Source: Methanoculleus methanifontis (GTDB lineage Archaea; Halobacteriota; Methanomicrobia; Methanomicrobiales; Methanoculleaceae). Taken from it: DNA of 54,398 nucleotides. Below are positions 7,944-15,885 of this stretch, piece after piece. The translations under genes were made by a program, and so were the position numbers. A model generated the notes under the pieces. That model was not told the origin of the DNA and ran no database searches. It saw nothing but the letters and a program-made list of their open reading frames with translations. Location of the stretch: positions 1 to 54,398 of the forward strand of contig NZ_VCYI01000017.1 of NCBI RefSeq assembly GCF_030464365.1, read 5' to 3'. Each line of letters starts with the position of its first letter. Position 1 is the first letter of the stretch.

Positions 7944-8865
7944 TCCGGTCCTCGCCCGTGACCGCAGGGCCCGGGACCGTCTCGTTGAAGAGCAAGAACT
8001 CGATCCGGTTGTAGTCGGCCGACGGGACCGAGAACTCCCAGGGCAGTTCGGAGGTCTCGTTGTGGGGGACCGTCAGGGTGAACCGGTCGAGCCGCTCGGC
8101 CGCGTGGACGGTCGAGGTGTTCGTCGCGGGATCGAAGGTCTGGTTGAGGGCGAAGGCCTCGACCGTGTAGGGGACCTCCCGGTACTCGTGGTTCCCGACC
8201 CCGATGATGAGCGACTGCGTCGAGCCGGCCGCAAAATCGGCCGGGTAATCCGCGGCCTTTCCCCCGGGGCCGAGGATGTAGAACTCGGTGAAGTGCTCGC
8301 CTTCTTTTGGCACCGCGATGACGTAGGCGGTCGTCGCGATCGCCACGACGATCGAGAGCACGAGGACGACGGAGAGCGCCCGGTCGAGCCGGGGGGCCCC
8401 GGGGTCGTAGAGCTCGGCCCACGCCGCACCGAGCATCGCCCGGGCCGGGACCGTGAAGCGGTCGCCGGCCGGGAGGAGGAGACGCCGGTACCAGGCGATC
8501 AGGGTCATCGCGAGGGTGAAGACCGTCAATGACGCAAGGATCGGGTCGAGCCGGATACCCCAGGGGGTGTAGTTCAGCGCAAGCCCGATGAGGGGGACGA
8601 CGGCGATCGAGAGCCCAAACGAGAGGGCGACCCGCTCGATCCCGTCGAGATCCCCCCGGGAAGGGAAGAGCGCCGCGATCAGGGCGTAGCCGGGGATGAA
8701 GAGGACCATCGCCACGCCGAGGAGGATCCGGAGAAAACTCTCGTTCAAGACCGGGACGTAGACGCAGGCGAGGGTCGCGACCGTGAAGGCGGCGACGGCA
8801 ACGAGGTCGCCGGGGATATCCCCGGCAGCCTCGAGGATCAGGGGCTGGTGATCTTCGGTCGTCAT
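7891..8865 (-). CDS. DUF1616 domain membrane protein
   Basis: 324 aa. Four transmembrane helices in the N-terminal half with the family signature LLGVAMVLFIPGYALIAALFP, a fifth near the middle (VVLVLSIVVAIATTAYVIAVP), then an extracytoplasmic beta-rich domain containing FTEFYILGPGGKAADYP. This arrangement matches DUF1616 proteins of methanogens and haloarchaea, often linked to surface glycoprotein or polysaccharide loci. Transcribed convergently to the MoxR operon with a 53-bp overlap. The next gene upstream on this strand encodes a surface protein. Confidence 0.85.
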   Translation of the reverse strand: MTTEDHQPLILEAAGDIPGDLVAVAAFTVATLACVYVPVLNESFLRILLGVAMVLFIPGYALIAALFPSRGDLDGIERVALSFGLSIAVVPLIGLALNYTPWGIRLDPILASLTVFTLAMTLIAWYRRLLLPAGDRFTVPARAMLGAAWAELYDPGAPRLDRALSVVLVLSIVVAIATTAYVIAVPKEGEHFTEFYILGPGGKAADYPADFAAGSTQSLIIGVGNHEYREVPYTVEAFALNQTFDPATNTSTVHAAERLDRFTLTVPHNETSELPWEFSVPSADYNRIEFLLFNETVPGPAVTGEDRINASYRDLHLWVRVRPA

Positions 8866-8876
8866 GAGTCGGTCTG

Positions 8877-10046
8877 TTAGACCTTTCTCTTCCTCCCAAG
8901 CATCATCAAGATTGCGAGAGCGGCGAGGGGGAGGAGAGGGGCGACCGGCGCGGCGGTCGGGGTCGTCGTCGCGGAGGTTGCCTGAGTCGCCGTCTGGGTG
9001 GGCGAGGCGGCGGTAACGGTCGCCGTCGCGGTCGGCTCCACCGCAGGTGTGGCGACGAGGAGGACGTAAGACCCTGAACGGGAGACCGGGGCCGTGATCC
9101 GGTCGCCCTCGACCTTCGACGGTACCGGCGTCCAGGCGCCGTTCTCGTAGCGGGCAAGGGTTGCCGTCGCGTTCACCGAGGGGAGGCGGAAAGAGAGGAC
9201 CGCAGCGGGGCTGAACTCCCGGCCCTCCGGTGTCACGGCGTAGGCCTTCCCGTCCGGGGACCAGCCGGTGGGAACGGTGCCCTGCGTGGCGACGGCGAGA
9301 AGCCCGGCGCCCTCGAGATCGGTCCCGGTGAGGGATGCCTTCCCGTCGGCCGAGGTCACCGTCGCGGAGCCGGGGGTGGGATTAGTCGAGCCGCCGTTAC
9401 CACCGCTGCTGCCCGGGGAGGAGGTGGCGGTCGCCGTTGCCGTCGGTGTCGGGGAGGAGGACCCGATGGTGACCGCCCGGGAGAGGGCCTCTCTTCCGTC
9501 GACATAGACGGTGACCGTCGCGGTGCCGTGCGTGATGCCGTCAATAGCAAAGGAGATCCGGCCGTCGTCGGGCCCCGTCTTGACGCCCTGCATCGTCACC
9601 TCGGTGACGACGCGCTCGGTCGCGGGCGCGGCCCTCCCATCGAGGGTGATCGCCGAGTAGGTGCCGCTCGAGATGTTGTAGTTCTGGGTGGTGCGGAACT
9701 CGCCGTTCGCGTCGGCGCTGTTGCTCAGGCTCGCCGAAGCCCCGTCCGGCATCTGCACGGACAGCCCGGTCCACTCCGTGCCGCGGCTGTAGGCGCTCAC
9801 CTCACCCGAACCGAGGGAGAAGGGAAGGACGAGGTCGCGAGCCGTAAAGGCAAACGTGTCGCCGGGGTTCACGTCGAACTCCCCGCGGATGGCGAACGAG
9901 AACGCAGCGCCGTCGGGAAGGCTGTTTATATCCACGTTGACTGTGTCCCCGGGGTCGATCCTCTCGGGGGAGATGCTGATCGTCGCCGCCGATGCGGCCG
10001 GGATCAGGAGAAGCAGCAGAAGTAAGAGTGCGCCGGGTCTGGACAT
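8877..10046 (-). CDS. Secreted/anchored surface protein with PDGAAF module
   Basis: 389 aa from the ATG at 10046, chosen because GGAG (10054-10057) sits 7 nt upstream; the in-frame start at 10073 would precede this site. It has a signal peptide (Leu-rich, ending SAA), then a domain beginning ISISPERIDPGDTVNVDINS with LPDGAAFSFAIRGEF. Next come a Thr/Ser/Pro linker, a second domain (VTSADGKASLTGTDLEGAG), a long TAT/ATP-rich stalk and a C-terminal membrane helix PLLPLAALAILMML followed by GRKRKV. The first domain is clearly homologous to a segment of the 1145-aa protein at 35074-38511. Probably S-layer or cell-surface associated. Confidence 0.82.
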   Translation of the reverse strand: MSRPGALLLLLLLLIPAASAATISISPERIDPGDTVNVDINSLPDGAAFSFAIRGEFDVNPGDTFAFTARDLVLPFSLGSGEVSAYSRGTEWTGLSVQMPDGASASLSNSADANGEFRTTQNYNISSGTYSAITLDGRAAPATERVVTEVTMQGVKTGPDDGRISFAIDGITHGTATVTVYVDGREALSRAVTIGSSSPTPTATATATSSPGSSGGNGGSTNPTPGSATVTSADGKASLTGTDLEGAGLLAVATQGTVPTGWSPDGKAYAVTPEGREFSPAAVLSFRLPSVNATATLARYENGAWTPVPSKVEGDRITAPVSRSGSYVLLVATPAVEPTATATVTAASPTQTATQATSATTTPTAAPVAPLLPLAALAILMMLGRKRKV

Positions 10047-10132
10047 AAGAGATCTCCTTTTTTTATTAAGCAAAGTATAGGTGGCCGTTTGAAATAAAAA
10101 GACTTATCCCGCGACAATAGAGAGTGAATCGT
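10047..10132. promoter_or_regulatory. Divergent promoter between two surface-protein genes
   Basis: The 86-bp gap separates divergent genes. Reading right, an A-rich element near 10091-10100 (GAAATAAAAA) is a plausible TATA box about 35-40 bp before the next gene. Reading left, an A/T-rich run at 10055-10077 includes both the Shine-Dalgarno of the leftward gene and a TATA-like stretch. No palindromic operator is obvious. Confidence 0.45.
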
Positions 10133-12073
10133 ATGACCCATAAGAGGAGCGTTCTACTCCCGGGTATCATCATCGCCCTCCTCCTCCTCATCCCTGCGGC
10201 GGCCGCTGCCGGAGGCGGGGAGATCTACATTACGGGAACGATGGATGACGCCAGGGAGTACAAACAACTGTGCATCCGCACTGTCGATGCCCTTGACCCG
10301 CTGGACGTGGACTGCACTCTGGTGACTCTCGGGAGCACCGAGACGGGCGACCTTGGCGAATTCGAGTACCCGCTCTTCGGGAACATCGTCCGTGAGTTCG
10401 ATCCGGCGAGCGGCACCTACCACGGGGTGCACGTGACCGTGATACAGGAGAAGACCGTCGACGGGCGCACCATCCCGTGCGAGTACCGGTTTTACATCAA
10501 ACGGACGATCCCGAGCTTCACCGTGGACGTCCCCGGAGAGACCGGCAACGTCCTCCTGATCAAGGCCCCGGAGAACCTTCCCGAAGGCGCCAATTTCACC
10601 GAACTCTTCAAGGCCGCGACGAAAGAGGGCTACCTCTTCAAGAACGACGCCATCATCTACATGAACGAGACGGGGTTCACGGCCTACGGCTCCATCTCCA
10701 GTTCGGACTACTATGAGAACGATCTCGCCTACACGCTGAACCACAACGAAGTCGGCCTCACCGGCTTCACCACGGACAGCAGCCTTGCGCGGAACATGAT
10801 GGACGCGAGGGCCTACACGCGGCCCGAGGCCGGGGAGTACCTCATCGCGGCGGTGCAGTACGACGGCGCCGCGGAGACGATGCACGTCCTTGCCGCCACG
10901 CCGGTCCTCATCCTCGACGGGAACCAGGCCGTCGCCTGGGACGGCGGCGACCCCTACTACCAGGACCAGAACAAGGACGTGAACGTCTCGTTCAGCGGAG
11001 GCGTGGACAAGGTCGCCTACGCCCTGGTCAAGAAGGATACGCGGTACGGCCTCGATATGGAGGTCGATACCATAGAACTCGCCAAACAGCCTATTCCGAC
11101 CTCGGCGGCCGATCTGGTCTCGATCTTAAAGACGATCAGCGGCGAGGCGGGCCCGGTCACCTACGCCCTGACCGTGGATGGTGTCCCGACTGAAATCAGC
11201 AGTGGCTCCGGATTCGCCATCGCCGAGGGCTACGGCTGCTCCGGGGATGCGGATGCGTCGAAGGTAACGATCCCGGCCGCGACCCTCAAGAACCTCGAGC
11301 CCGGCACCTACGACCTTTACGCCATGGGTATGCAGGGTGAGAAGGTCGTTGCGCTCGACCAGACGGACGTCTGCATCGCCGCTGTGGCCCCGACCCCGAC
11401 ACCCACACGCCGCCCCGGCGGCGGCGGCGGTGGCACCCCCACGGATACCTACACCGGGAGCGGCACCCTGAAGATCAACAGCGCGGGCACGGTCCTCAAG
11501 TCCGTCAAGATTAACGCCGAGGACGGCATCGGAAGCCTGCTCATCCCGATCGGCACGGAGGCCCTCGACGCAGGCGGCAACCCGCTCACCGAGATCTCCC
11601 TCATCCCCGTCAGCAACGACACGGCACCCGCATTCCCGAGCGGAGCAGCGTTCCAGTTCGCCGGCTACGTCTACGAGGGAAGCCCCGGCGGCGCCACGTT
11701 CGCCCCGGCGATCACCCTGACGCTGGAGATCCCCGAAGAAGACTGGAATGCGCTCGACCCCACCACCCAGAGTCTCACAGTGAAGTGGTACAACACGGAG
11801 ACCGGCGAGTGGGAGGATGTCCCGACGACCGTCAACCCGAGCACCCGGACCGTGAGAGCGACCATAAGCCACTTCAGCACCTTCGCGCTCTTCACCGAGC
11901 CGGTGACGACGGCCACGCCGACGGATACAGCAACCCCGGCAACCCCGGCAACCCCGACGACGCCTGGCGACGAGACACCCGATGAAGGACTGCCCTTTAC
12001 GACGATCCTCGTCATCGTCATCGCCGTCGTCATCATCGCAGCGGCTGGCTACTACTTCATGACGAAGAAGTAA
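10133..12073 (+). CDS. Large surface protein with C-terminal membrane anchor
   Basis: 646 aa from ATG 10133; an in-frame GTG at 10124 would add three residues. A signal peptide ends in AAAAAGG. It is followed by a large domain (about residues 35-265) starting EIYITGTMDDAREYKQLC, a second domain with a duplicated beta pattern, and a GGGGG linker near residue 430. After the linker comes a domain starting YTGSGTLKINSAGTVLK, containing EIPEEDWNALDPTTQSLTVKW, homologous to the C-terminal half of the protein at 33995-35074. A Thr/Pro stalk and a membrane helix (TTILVIVIAVVIIAAAGYYF) end the chain. Function unknown; probably cell envelope. Confidence 0.8.
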   Translation: MTHKRSVLLPGIIIALLLLIPAAAAAGGGEIYITGTMDDAREYKQLCIRTVDALDPLDVDCTLVTLGSTETGDLGEFEYPLFGNIVREFDPASGTYHGVHVTVIQEKTVDGRTIPCEYRFYIKRTIPSFTVDVPGETGNVLLIKAPENLPEGANFTELFKAATKEGYLFKNDAIIYMNETGFTAYGSISSSDYYENDLAYTLNHNEVGLTGFTTDSSLARNMMDARAYTRPEAGEYLIAAVQYDGAAETMHVLAATPVLILDGNQAVAWDGGDPYYQDQNKDVNVSFSGGVDKVAYALVKKDTRYGLDMEVDTIELAKQPIPTSAADLVSILKTISGEAGPVTYALTVDGVPTEISSGSGFAIAEGYGCSGDADASKVTIPAATLKNLEPGTYDLYAMGMQGEKVVALDQTDVCIAAVAPTPTPTRRPGGGGGGTPTDTYTGSGTLKINSAGTVLKSVKINAEDGIGSLLIPIGTEALDAGGNPLTEISLIPVSNDTAPAFPSGAAFQFAGYVYEGSPGGATFAPAITLTLEIPEEDWNALDPTTQSLTVKWYNTETGEWEDVPTTVNPSTRTVRATISHFSTFALFTEPVTTATPTDTATPATPATPTTPGDETPDEGLPFTTILVIVIAVVIIAAAGYYFMTKK

Positions 12074-12083
12074 AGCGCCCCAC

Positions 12084-12095
12084 TCTTTTTTTTCG
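12084..12095. terminator. T-tract between convergent genes
   Basis: A run of eight T (12086-12093) lies between the stop of the rightward surface-protein gene and the stop of the leftward UbiA gene. Archaeal termination commonly uses such T-runs, so this fits a terminator for the rightward gene. There is no long stem before it. Confidence 0.55.
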
Positions 12096-13019
12096 TCAGG
12101 CCGAAACGGCCGCGTAGATGAAATAGATTACAACAAGCGCCTGGAAGGCGAAGTAACCCTTGATATTCGCGACAGCGTAGGGAAGAGCACACGCCCGTTC
12201 CGCACACCGGTGCGAGAACCCCCAAAGAGCAATCCCGAGCGGGATGAGAGATATGAGCGCCACCGGCCAGAAATCCACGGGTGCGAAGAAACCGGTGAGG
12301 GCGAAGACGGTGAGCGCCGCGGTCGCGAGGGATGCCGCAAGAGCAATGAGCGAAAAACCGAAGACGCGGCCCCTCCGGACGACGAGCGTCCGCTTCCCCC
12401 CGGCGATATCGCCTTCCCGGTCCGGGATCTCGACGCTCGTGATGAAGACGAGCCCGTAGAGGCAGAGCGGGACGGCGAAGACGAAGAAGGCAGCATCCAG
12501 CGTTCCTGCCGCGACGAAGTAGCCCGCCCCCGGCATCAGGAGGCCGAACGTGATCATGTTCGTGACCTCGCCGAGGTTACGGTAGGCAAGCGCAATCGGC
12601 GGCGCCGTATAGAACCAGCCGAGCAGGTTGCCCGCGATGCCGAAGCCGAGGAAGACGATAGGGTAGGCGTAGACGGTCACGAAGAAGTAGCCGATCAGAA
12701 CCGAGACCGCCATCAGGGCGACGGCCACCCGGAGCGCGGCAGGTTTCAGGCCCGGGTTGGCGGCGAGGACACCGCTCCCCCCGGATATCGGCGTCGTCTC
12801 CACGAACCGGTCGGCGTCGGCGTCGAAGTAGTCGTTGCTATAGTTGACGGAGAGGTGCGCCGCCGCCATGGCCGCGTAGCCGACGAGAAACTGGGCCGGG
12901 GTGAACCGCGCCCCGAGGAGAAACGCAAGGAGCGCCCCGGCGGTGAACGGGATAAAGCCCGAGAGGAGGAAAGGGTACCGGCCGAGCCGGATGAAGTCGC
13001 GGAGGGCACGGGTATCCAT
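12096..13019 (-). CDS. UbiA family prenyltransferase (MenA-like)
   Basis: 307 aa from ATG 13019 (GGGAG 8 nt upstream); longer upstream frames lack a good start. About eight transmembrane helices. The first Asp-rich motif NDYFDADAD is at residues 62-70 and the second, EIPDREGD, near 214, the Mg-diphosphate binding pair of UbiA enzymes. It resembles 1,4-dihydroxy-2-naphthoate prenyltransferases, but Methanomicrobiales generally lack menaquinone, so the acceptor could be another aromatic or a lipid head group. No pathway partner is adjacent. Confidence 0.85.
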   Translation of the reverse strand: MDTRALRDFIRLGRYPFLLSGFIPFTAGALLAFLLGARFTPAQFLVGYAAMAAAHLSVNYSNDYFDADADRFVETTPISGGSGVLAANPGLKPAALRVAVALMAVSVLIGYFFVTVYAYPIVFLGFGIAGNLLGWFYTAPPIALAYRNLGEVTNMITFGLLMPGAGYFVAAGTLDAAFFVFAVPLCLYGLVFITSVEIPDREGDIAGGKRTLVVRRGRVFGFSLIALAASLATAALTVFALTGFFAPVDFWPVALISLIPLGIALWGFSHRCAERACALPYAVANIKGYFAFQALVVIYFIYAAVSA

Positions 13020-13080
13020 GGACGAGTCTCCCGCCGCGGGATAGGGGGAACGGCTATGTATACTTTCCGGGACCGGTCTT

Positions 13081-13740
13081 CTACCTCTCCTGGTTGCACG
13101 CGAGGAGCGGCGCTGCACGCCCGAGCGCTTCGGTGCCCCCCTCGATGTAGATGAGGCCGAGGACCGCCCGGGCAAGGGTCTCCTTCTCCCGGGCGGAGGT
13201 CCCCGCGGCCCGGCGGGGATTGCCGCGAAGGGTTATCCGGCTCTCGTGGAGTCTCCACCGGTCACAGAGGGCCGCGACATCTTCTCGCGGAACGTGCAGG
13301 CCGGAGAGAACCTTCAACCGCAGGGTGACGTCGGCGATGAGGCCGAGTGCTCGGGCGTCGTCGGAGAGATTCCCGAGCAGAGCCAGATCCACCGCCGGGA
13401 CAGGGAGCGCTTCCTCCGGGAACCCGGCAAGCACACCCGAAAAGAGCCGTTTTGTGGAGGGATCCATCAGGATCCGGGCGACCCCGTCCGGGCCGCGGAA
13501 GGTGTGCCCGGTCTCCTGCTCAATGCGGGGGATGGTCTGCCGCGCCACCCGGTCGATCTGCACGACCAGATGATCGGTCTCCCGGATCCATCCCCGAATC
13601 CGCCGGAGCCGCCGCGATCGGCGGGCCGAACGCCGGTGGGTGAGGAGGAACTCCAGGCGGTACTCCTGCGTGAGCCCTTCCTGCAGCGCCGCCAGGGTCT
13701 CCTTGAGCGGGCGGGAGAGCGGCCCGTACTCATACGCCAT
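13081..13740 (-). CDS. Hypothetical protein with RNase III-like C-terminal segment
   Basis: 219 aa. The first 75 residues are basic and helical (HRRSARRSRRLRRIRGWIRE), suitable for nucleic acid binding. Later the chain shows two segments that resemble RNase III signature helices: ALLGNLSDDARALGLIADV and REKETLARAVLGLIYIEGG. The second is close to the EA(L/V)xGAIYxDGG motif, but the catalytic Glu is Arg/Ala here and the first acidic cluster is only partly present. The fold may therefore be kept without classic activity. I am unsure of this assignment. It starts 340 bp upstream of DUF1294 on the same strand. Confidence 0.6.
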   Translation of the reverse strand: MAYEYGPLSRPLKETLAALQEGLTQEYRLEFLLTHRRSARRSRRLRRIRGWIRETDHLVVQIDRVARQTIPRIEQETGHTFRGPDGVARILMDPSTKRLFSGVLAGFPEEALPVPAVDLALLGNLSDDARALGLIADVTLRLKVLSGLHVPREDVAALCDRWRLHESRITLRGNPRRAAGTSAREKETLARAVLGLIYIEGGTEALGRAAPLLACNQER

Positions 13741-13809
13741 ACGATATGGTGAGACAACTGAGAGATTATACCTTTGTCTTCATGTAAACCCTTAGTCGTT
13801 GATTAGGGG

Positions 13810-14088
13810 TCATACAAGACCCGTAACAAGCGCGGCGGCGAGCACGAGGTGCAGGCAGAGGAAGACGGGAACGAGCCAGAAGAGCGGCTTCTGGGTCTTG
13901 TGCCGGAAGGCACGCATCGCGGCAAAGGCGCCGAACGGCCCGAAGAGCGCGATACTAAGAAGCGTCTTCTCCGGCGTCCTCCGTGCATTCTTCTTTGCAA
14001 ACGTTTTGTCGCGGTAATACGCGATGAACGAAACCGCGTTCACCAGAGCATAGATTGCCAGAGCAGCGCCCGGCAGTATGGTATCCAT
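13810..14088 (-). CDS. DUF1294 family membrane protein
   Basis: 92 aa with three predicted helices and the family core FIAYYRDKTFAKKNARRTPE followed by LLSIALFGPFGAFAAM. Length and pattern match DUF1294. Start ATG at 14088 with GGGAG 8 nt upstream. Function of the family is unknown. Confidence 0.85.
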   Translation of the reverse strand: MDTILPGAALAIYALVNAVSFIAYYRDKTFAKKNARRTPEKTLLSIALFGPFGAFAAMRAFRHKTQKPLFWLVPVFLCLHLVLAAALVTGLV

Positions 14089-14204
14089 CGTTGAGAACTC
14101 CCGCTGATTGCCCCGGTTCCCGGGGCTATAGCAGGGTACTCTACGCTCCCGGCCTTTTTATGCGGTTTTTTCCGGTTGTGCTTCTGCCCCGGGCCCGGGA
14201 CGGT

Positions 14205-14384
14205 TCAGAGCCCGAGCCGCGCGAGAGGGGAGGCGAAGACGGAAAACCTGCTCTTCTCCGCAAGGCAGACCGGGCAGCGCCAGTCTTTCGGGAGGGCTTC
14301 AAACGCGGTTCCCGGCGGGGCGTCCACATCACCGGTCTTCTCGTCGTAGATATGCCCGCATATCGAGCAGCGGTAGGTCGTCAT
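14205..14384 (-). CDS. Rubredoxin (59 aa)
   Basis: Small one-iron electron carrier. Translation from ATG 14384 gives MTTYRCSICGHIYDEKTGD, then DWRCPVCLAEKSRFS, so the two Cys-x2-Cys pairs (Cys6/Cys9 and Cys37/Cys40) that ligate Fe are both present with rubredoxin spacing. The last 12 residues (after FSVF) are extra to the usual 52-residue protein. There is no Shine-Dalgarno, but TTAACC at 14411-14416 is a TATA-like box about 26 nt upstream, implying a leaderless mRNA. In methanogens rubredoxins serve oxygen and peroxide detoxification; no partner enzyme is adjacent. Confidence 0.93.
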   Translation of the reverse strand: MTTYRCSICGHIYDEKTGDVDAPPGTAFEALPKDWRCPVCLAEKSRFSVFASPLARLGL

Positions 14385-14474
14385 GGTTGTGGGATGAACC
14401 GGCTGCAGGCTTAACCCTGTCGCCGGGCCTGCAATGCTTCTTGAACCAGGACAGAGAACTCATGAAGTACCACC

Positions 14475-15416
14475 ATGAGAGAGACGCTCGCGGCGCTCGC
14501 CGACCTGACCCGGGCTCATTTCTTCTTCGTCTGGCCCCTGCTCTTCTGCTCGGGACTGATGCTGGCGTTTCAGAACTACGGCGGGTTCTCGTGGGAACTC
14601 CTCGGCCGGGCGGCGCTGATCGGCCTCCTGGGGTTTGAAGCCGGGTTCGTCCTGAACGATTACGTCGACCGGGAGTATGACAGAAGAGACGTCAACGACT
14701 CGCTCACCCGCTACTGGCGGCCGTTCGGCGAACGGCCGATCCCGGCAGGGAAACTCTCCCCCCGGACGGCATTCGCCCTCTTCCTCCTCCTCGCCGGCCT
14801 CGCGGCCGCGCTCGCCGCAACCCTGCCTTCGCCGCACAACCTCTACGTCCTCGGGATCATGGGCTACTCCTACCTGGTCGAGTACTTCTACCAGACAAAG
14901 AAGCGGGATCAGAAGATCCCCATCGCCCAGATCGTCGGGCGGACGGACTTCGCGCTCTTCCCCGTCGCCGGCTACCTGGTCTACGGGAACCCGGACGCAA
15001 CCGCTCTCCTCTTCTTCCTCTTCTTCTACCCCTGGACGCTCGCGCACCTCGGGGCCAACGACATCGCCGATATCGAAAACGACCGCGCCCGGGGGATGGC
15101 GACGATCCCGAATCTGACCTTCGGTCTGACCGGGTCGGCTCCGGAGGACCCGACGCCGGTCCTCTACGGGATGAAAGGCGCGGCCGCCTGGGTTCTCGGC
15201 TTCTCGGCCATTCACGCCGTCACGGCGCTCGCCTTCGGCCTCACGATCGGGCCGGTAACCCTGGCCGGGTTCGCGGCGGGGATCATGCTCCTCGGGGCCG
15301 CAAACTACCTCATCCTCCGGGGGAAGAGCGCGGACGCGGCGATGCGGGCGCTCCCGCTCATGCACGCATCGCTGCTCGTCTACGCCGCGGCGATCATCGC
15401 GGGTGCCGTGCTTTAG
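14475..15416 (+). CDS. UbiA family prenyltransferase (second copy)
   Basis: 313 aa, eight or nine transmembrane helices. Asp-rich motif 1 is NDYVDREYD from residue 61 and motif 2 is NDIADIENDR near residue 195, both intact. Diverged from the copy at 12096-13019, so likely a different substrate. Acceptor unknown; archaeal UbiA members include geranylgeranylglyceryl phosphate prenyltransferases and heme- or quinone-type enzymes. The 3' end is convergent with the cupredoxin ORF, 37 bp away. Confidence 0.85.
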   Translation: MRETLAALADLTRAHFFFVWPLLFCSGLMLAFQNYGGFSWELLGRAALIGLLGFEAGFVLNDYVDREYDRRDVNDSLTRYWRPFGERPIPAGKLSPRTAFALFLLLAGLAAALAATLPSPHNLYVLGIMGYSYLVEYFYQTKKRDQKIPIAQIVGRTDFALFPVAGYLVYGNPDATALLFFLFFYPWTLAHLGANDIADIENDRARGMATIPNLTFGLTGSAPEDPTPVLYGMKGAAAWVLGFSAIHAVTALAFGLTIGPVTLAGFAAGIMLLGAANYLILRGKSADAAMRALPLMHASLLVYAAAIIAGAVL

Positions 15417-15453
15417 ACCCGCTCCGCTTCCTGACGCTCACCGGCGGTCCCTC

Positions 15454-15876
15454 CTACGCCACGATGAACGCCCCGTGCATCGCAGGATGGACGTCGCACC
15501 GGAAGAAGTAGTTTCCCGGGGTCTCGGGCGCCGTGAGGACGTAGGTGGCGCGGGTGGGGCCCGTGACGATCTCGCCGACGAAGACCGCTTCGGACACGGA
15601 AGAGTCCGTGTAGATCGCGACGTTGTGCGGAACCCCATCGTCCCGGTTGTCGAACTCGATCGTCACCTCCGCGCCTGCGGGAACCGTTATCGTCTCCGTG
15701 CTGAAACCGAAGTTCTCGGCCGCGATTGCGACGGTCACCCTCGCGACGGCGCGGGCCGCTTCCGGGGTCACGCCCGCACCCCCGCGACCGATACCATGCC
15801 TGCGGTCATCTGTACCATGGGCCCCACCGGGCGGCCGGGAGGCATAAAGGTTGTCCCGGCCGGCACCGGGGGGCAC
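15454..15876 (-). CDS. Cupredoxin domain, separated from its dehydrogenase by an in-frame TAG
   Basis: Residues about 45-140 form a plastocyanin-like type 1 copper domain: VPAGAEVTIEFDN, then PHNVAIY (His ligand), and FRCDVHPAMHG (Cys, His and Met ligands). The ORF has no signal peptide. It is in the same frame as the sugar dehydrogenase just upstream, and only one TAG (complement of 15886-15888) separates them. In the paralogue at 17450-19600 the same two domains form one chain. It is therefore probably the detached C-terminal domain of a broken or read-through fusion rather than an independent gene. Confidence 0.7.
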   Translation of the reverse strand: MPPGAGRDNLYASRPPGGAHGTDDRRHGIGRGGAGVTPEAARAVARVTVAIAAENFGFSTETITVPAGAEVTIEFDNRDDGVPHNVAIYTDSSVSEAVFVGEIVTGPTRATYVLTAPETPGNYFFRCDVHPAMHGAFIVA

Positions 15877-15885
15877 AAAGCCCCG

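Noticed and set aside
14161-14414. Forward and reverse ORFs of 63-119 codons around the rubredoxin gene
   Set aside because: They read other frames of the rubredoxin gene, whose four Cys ligands are clear.
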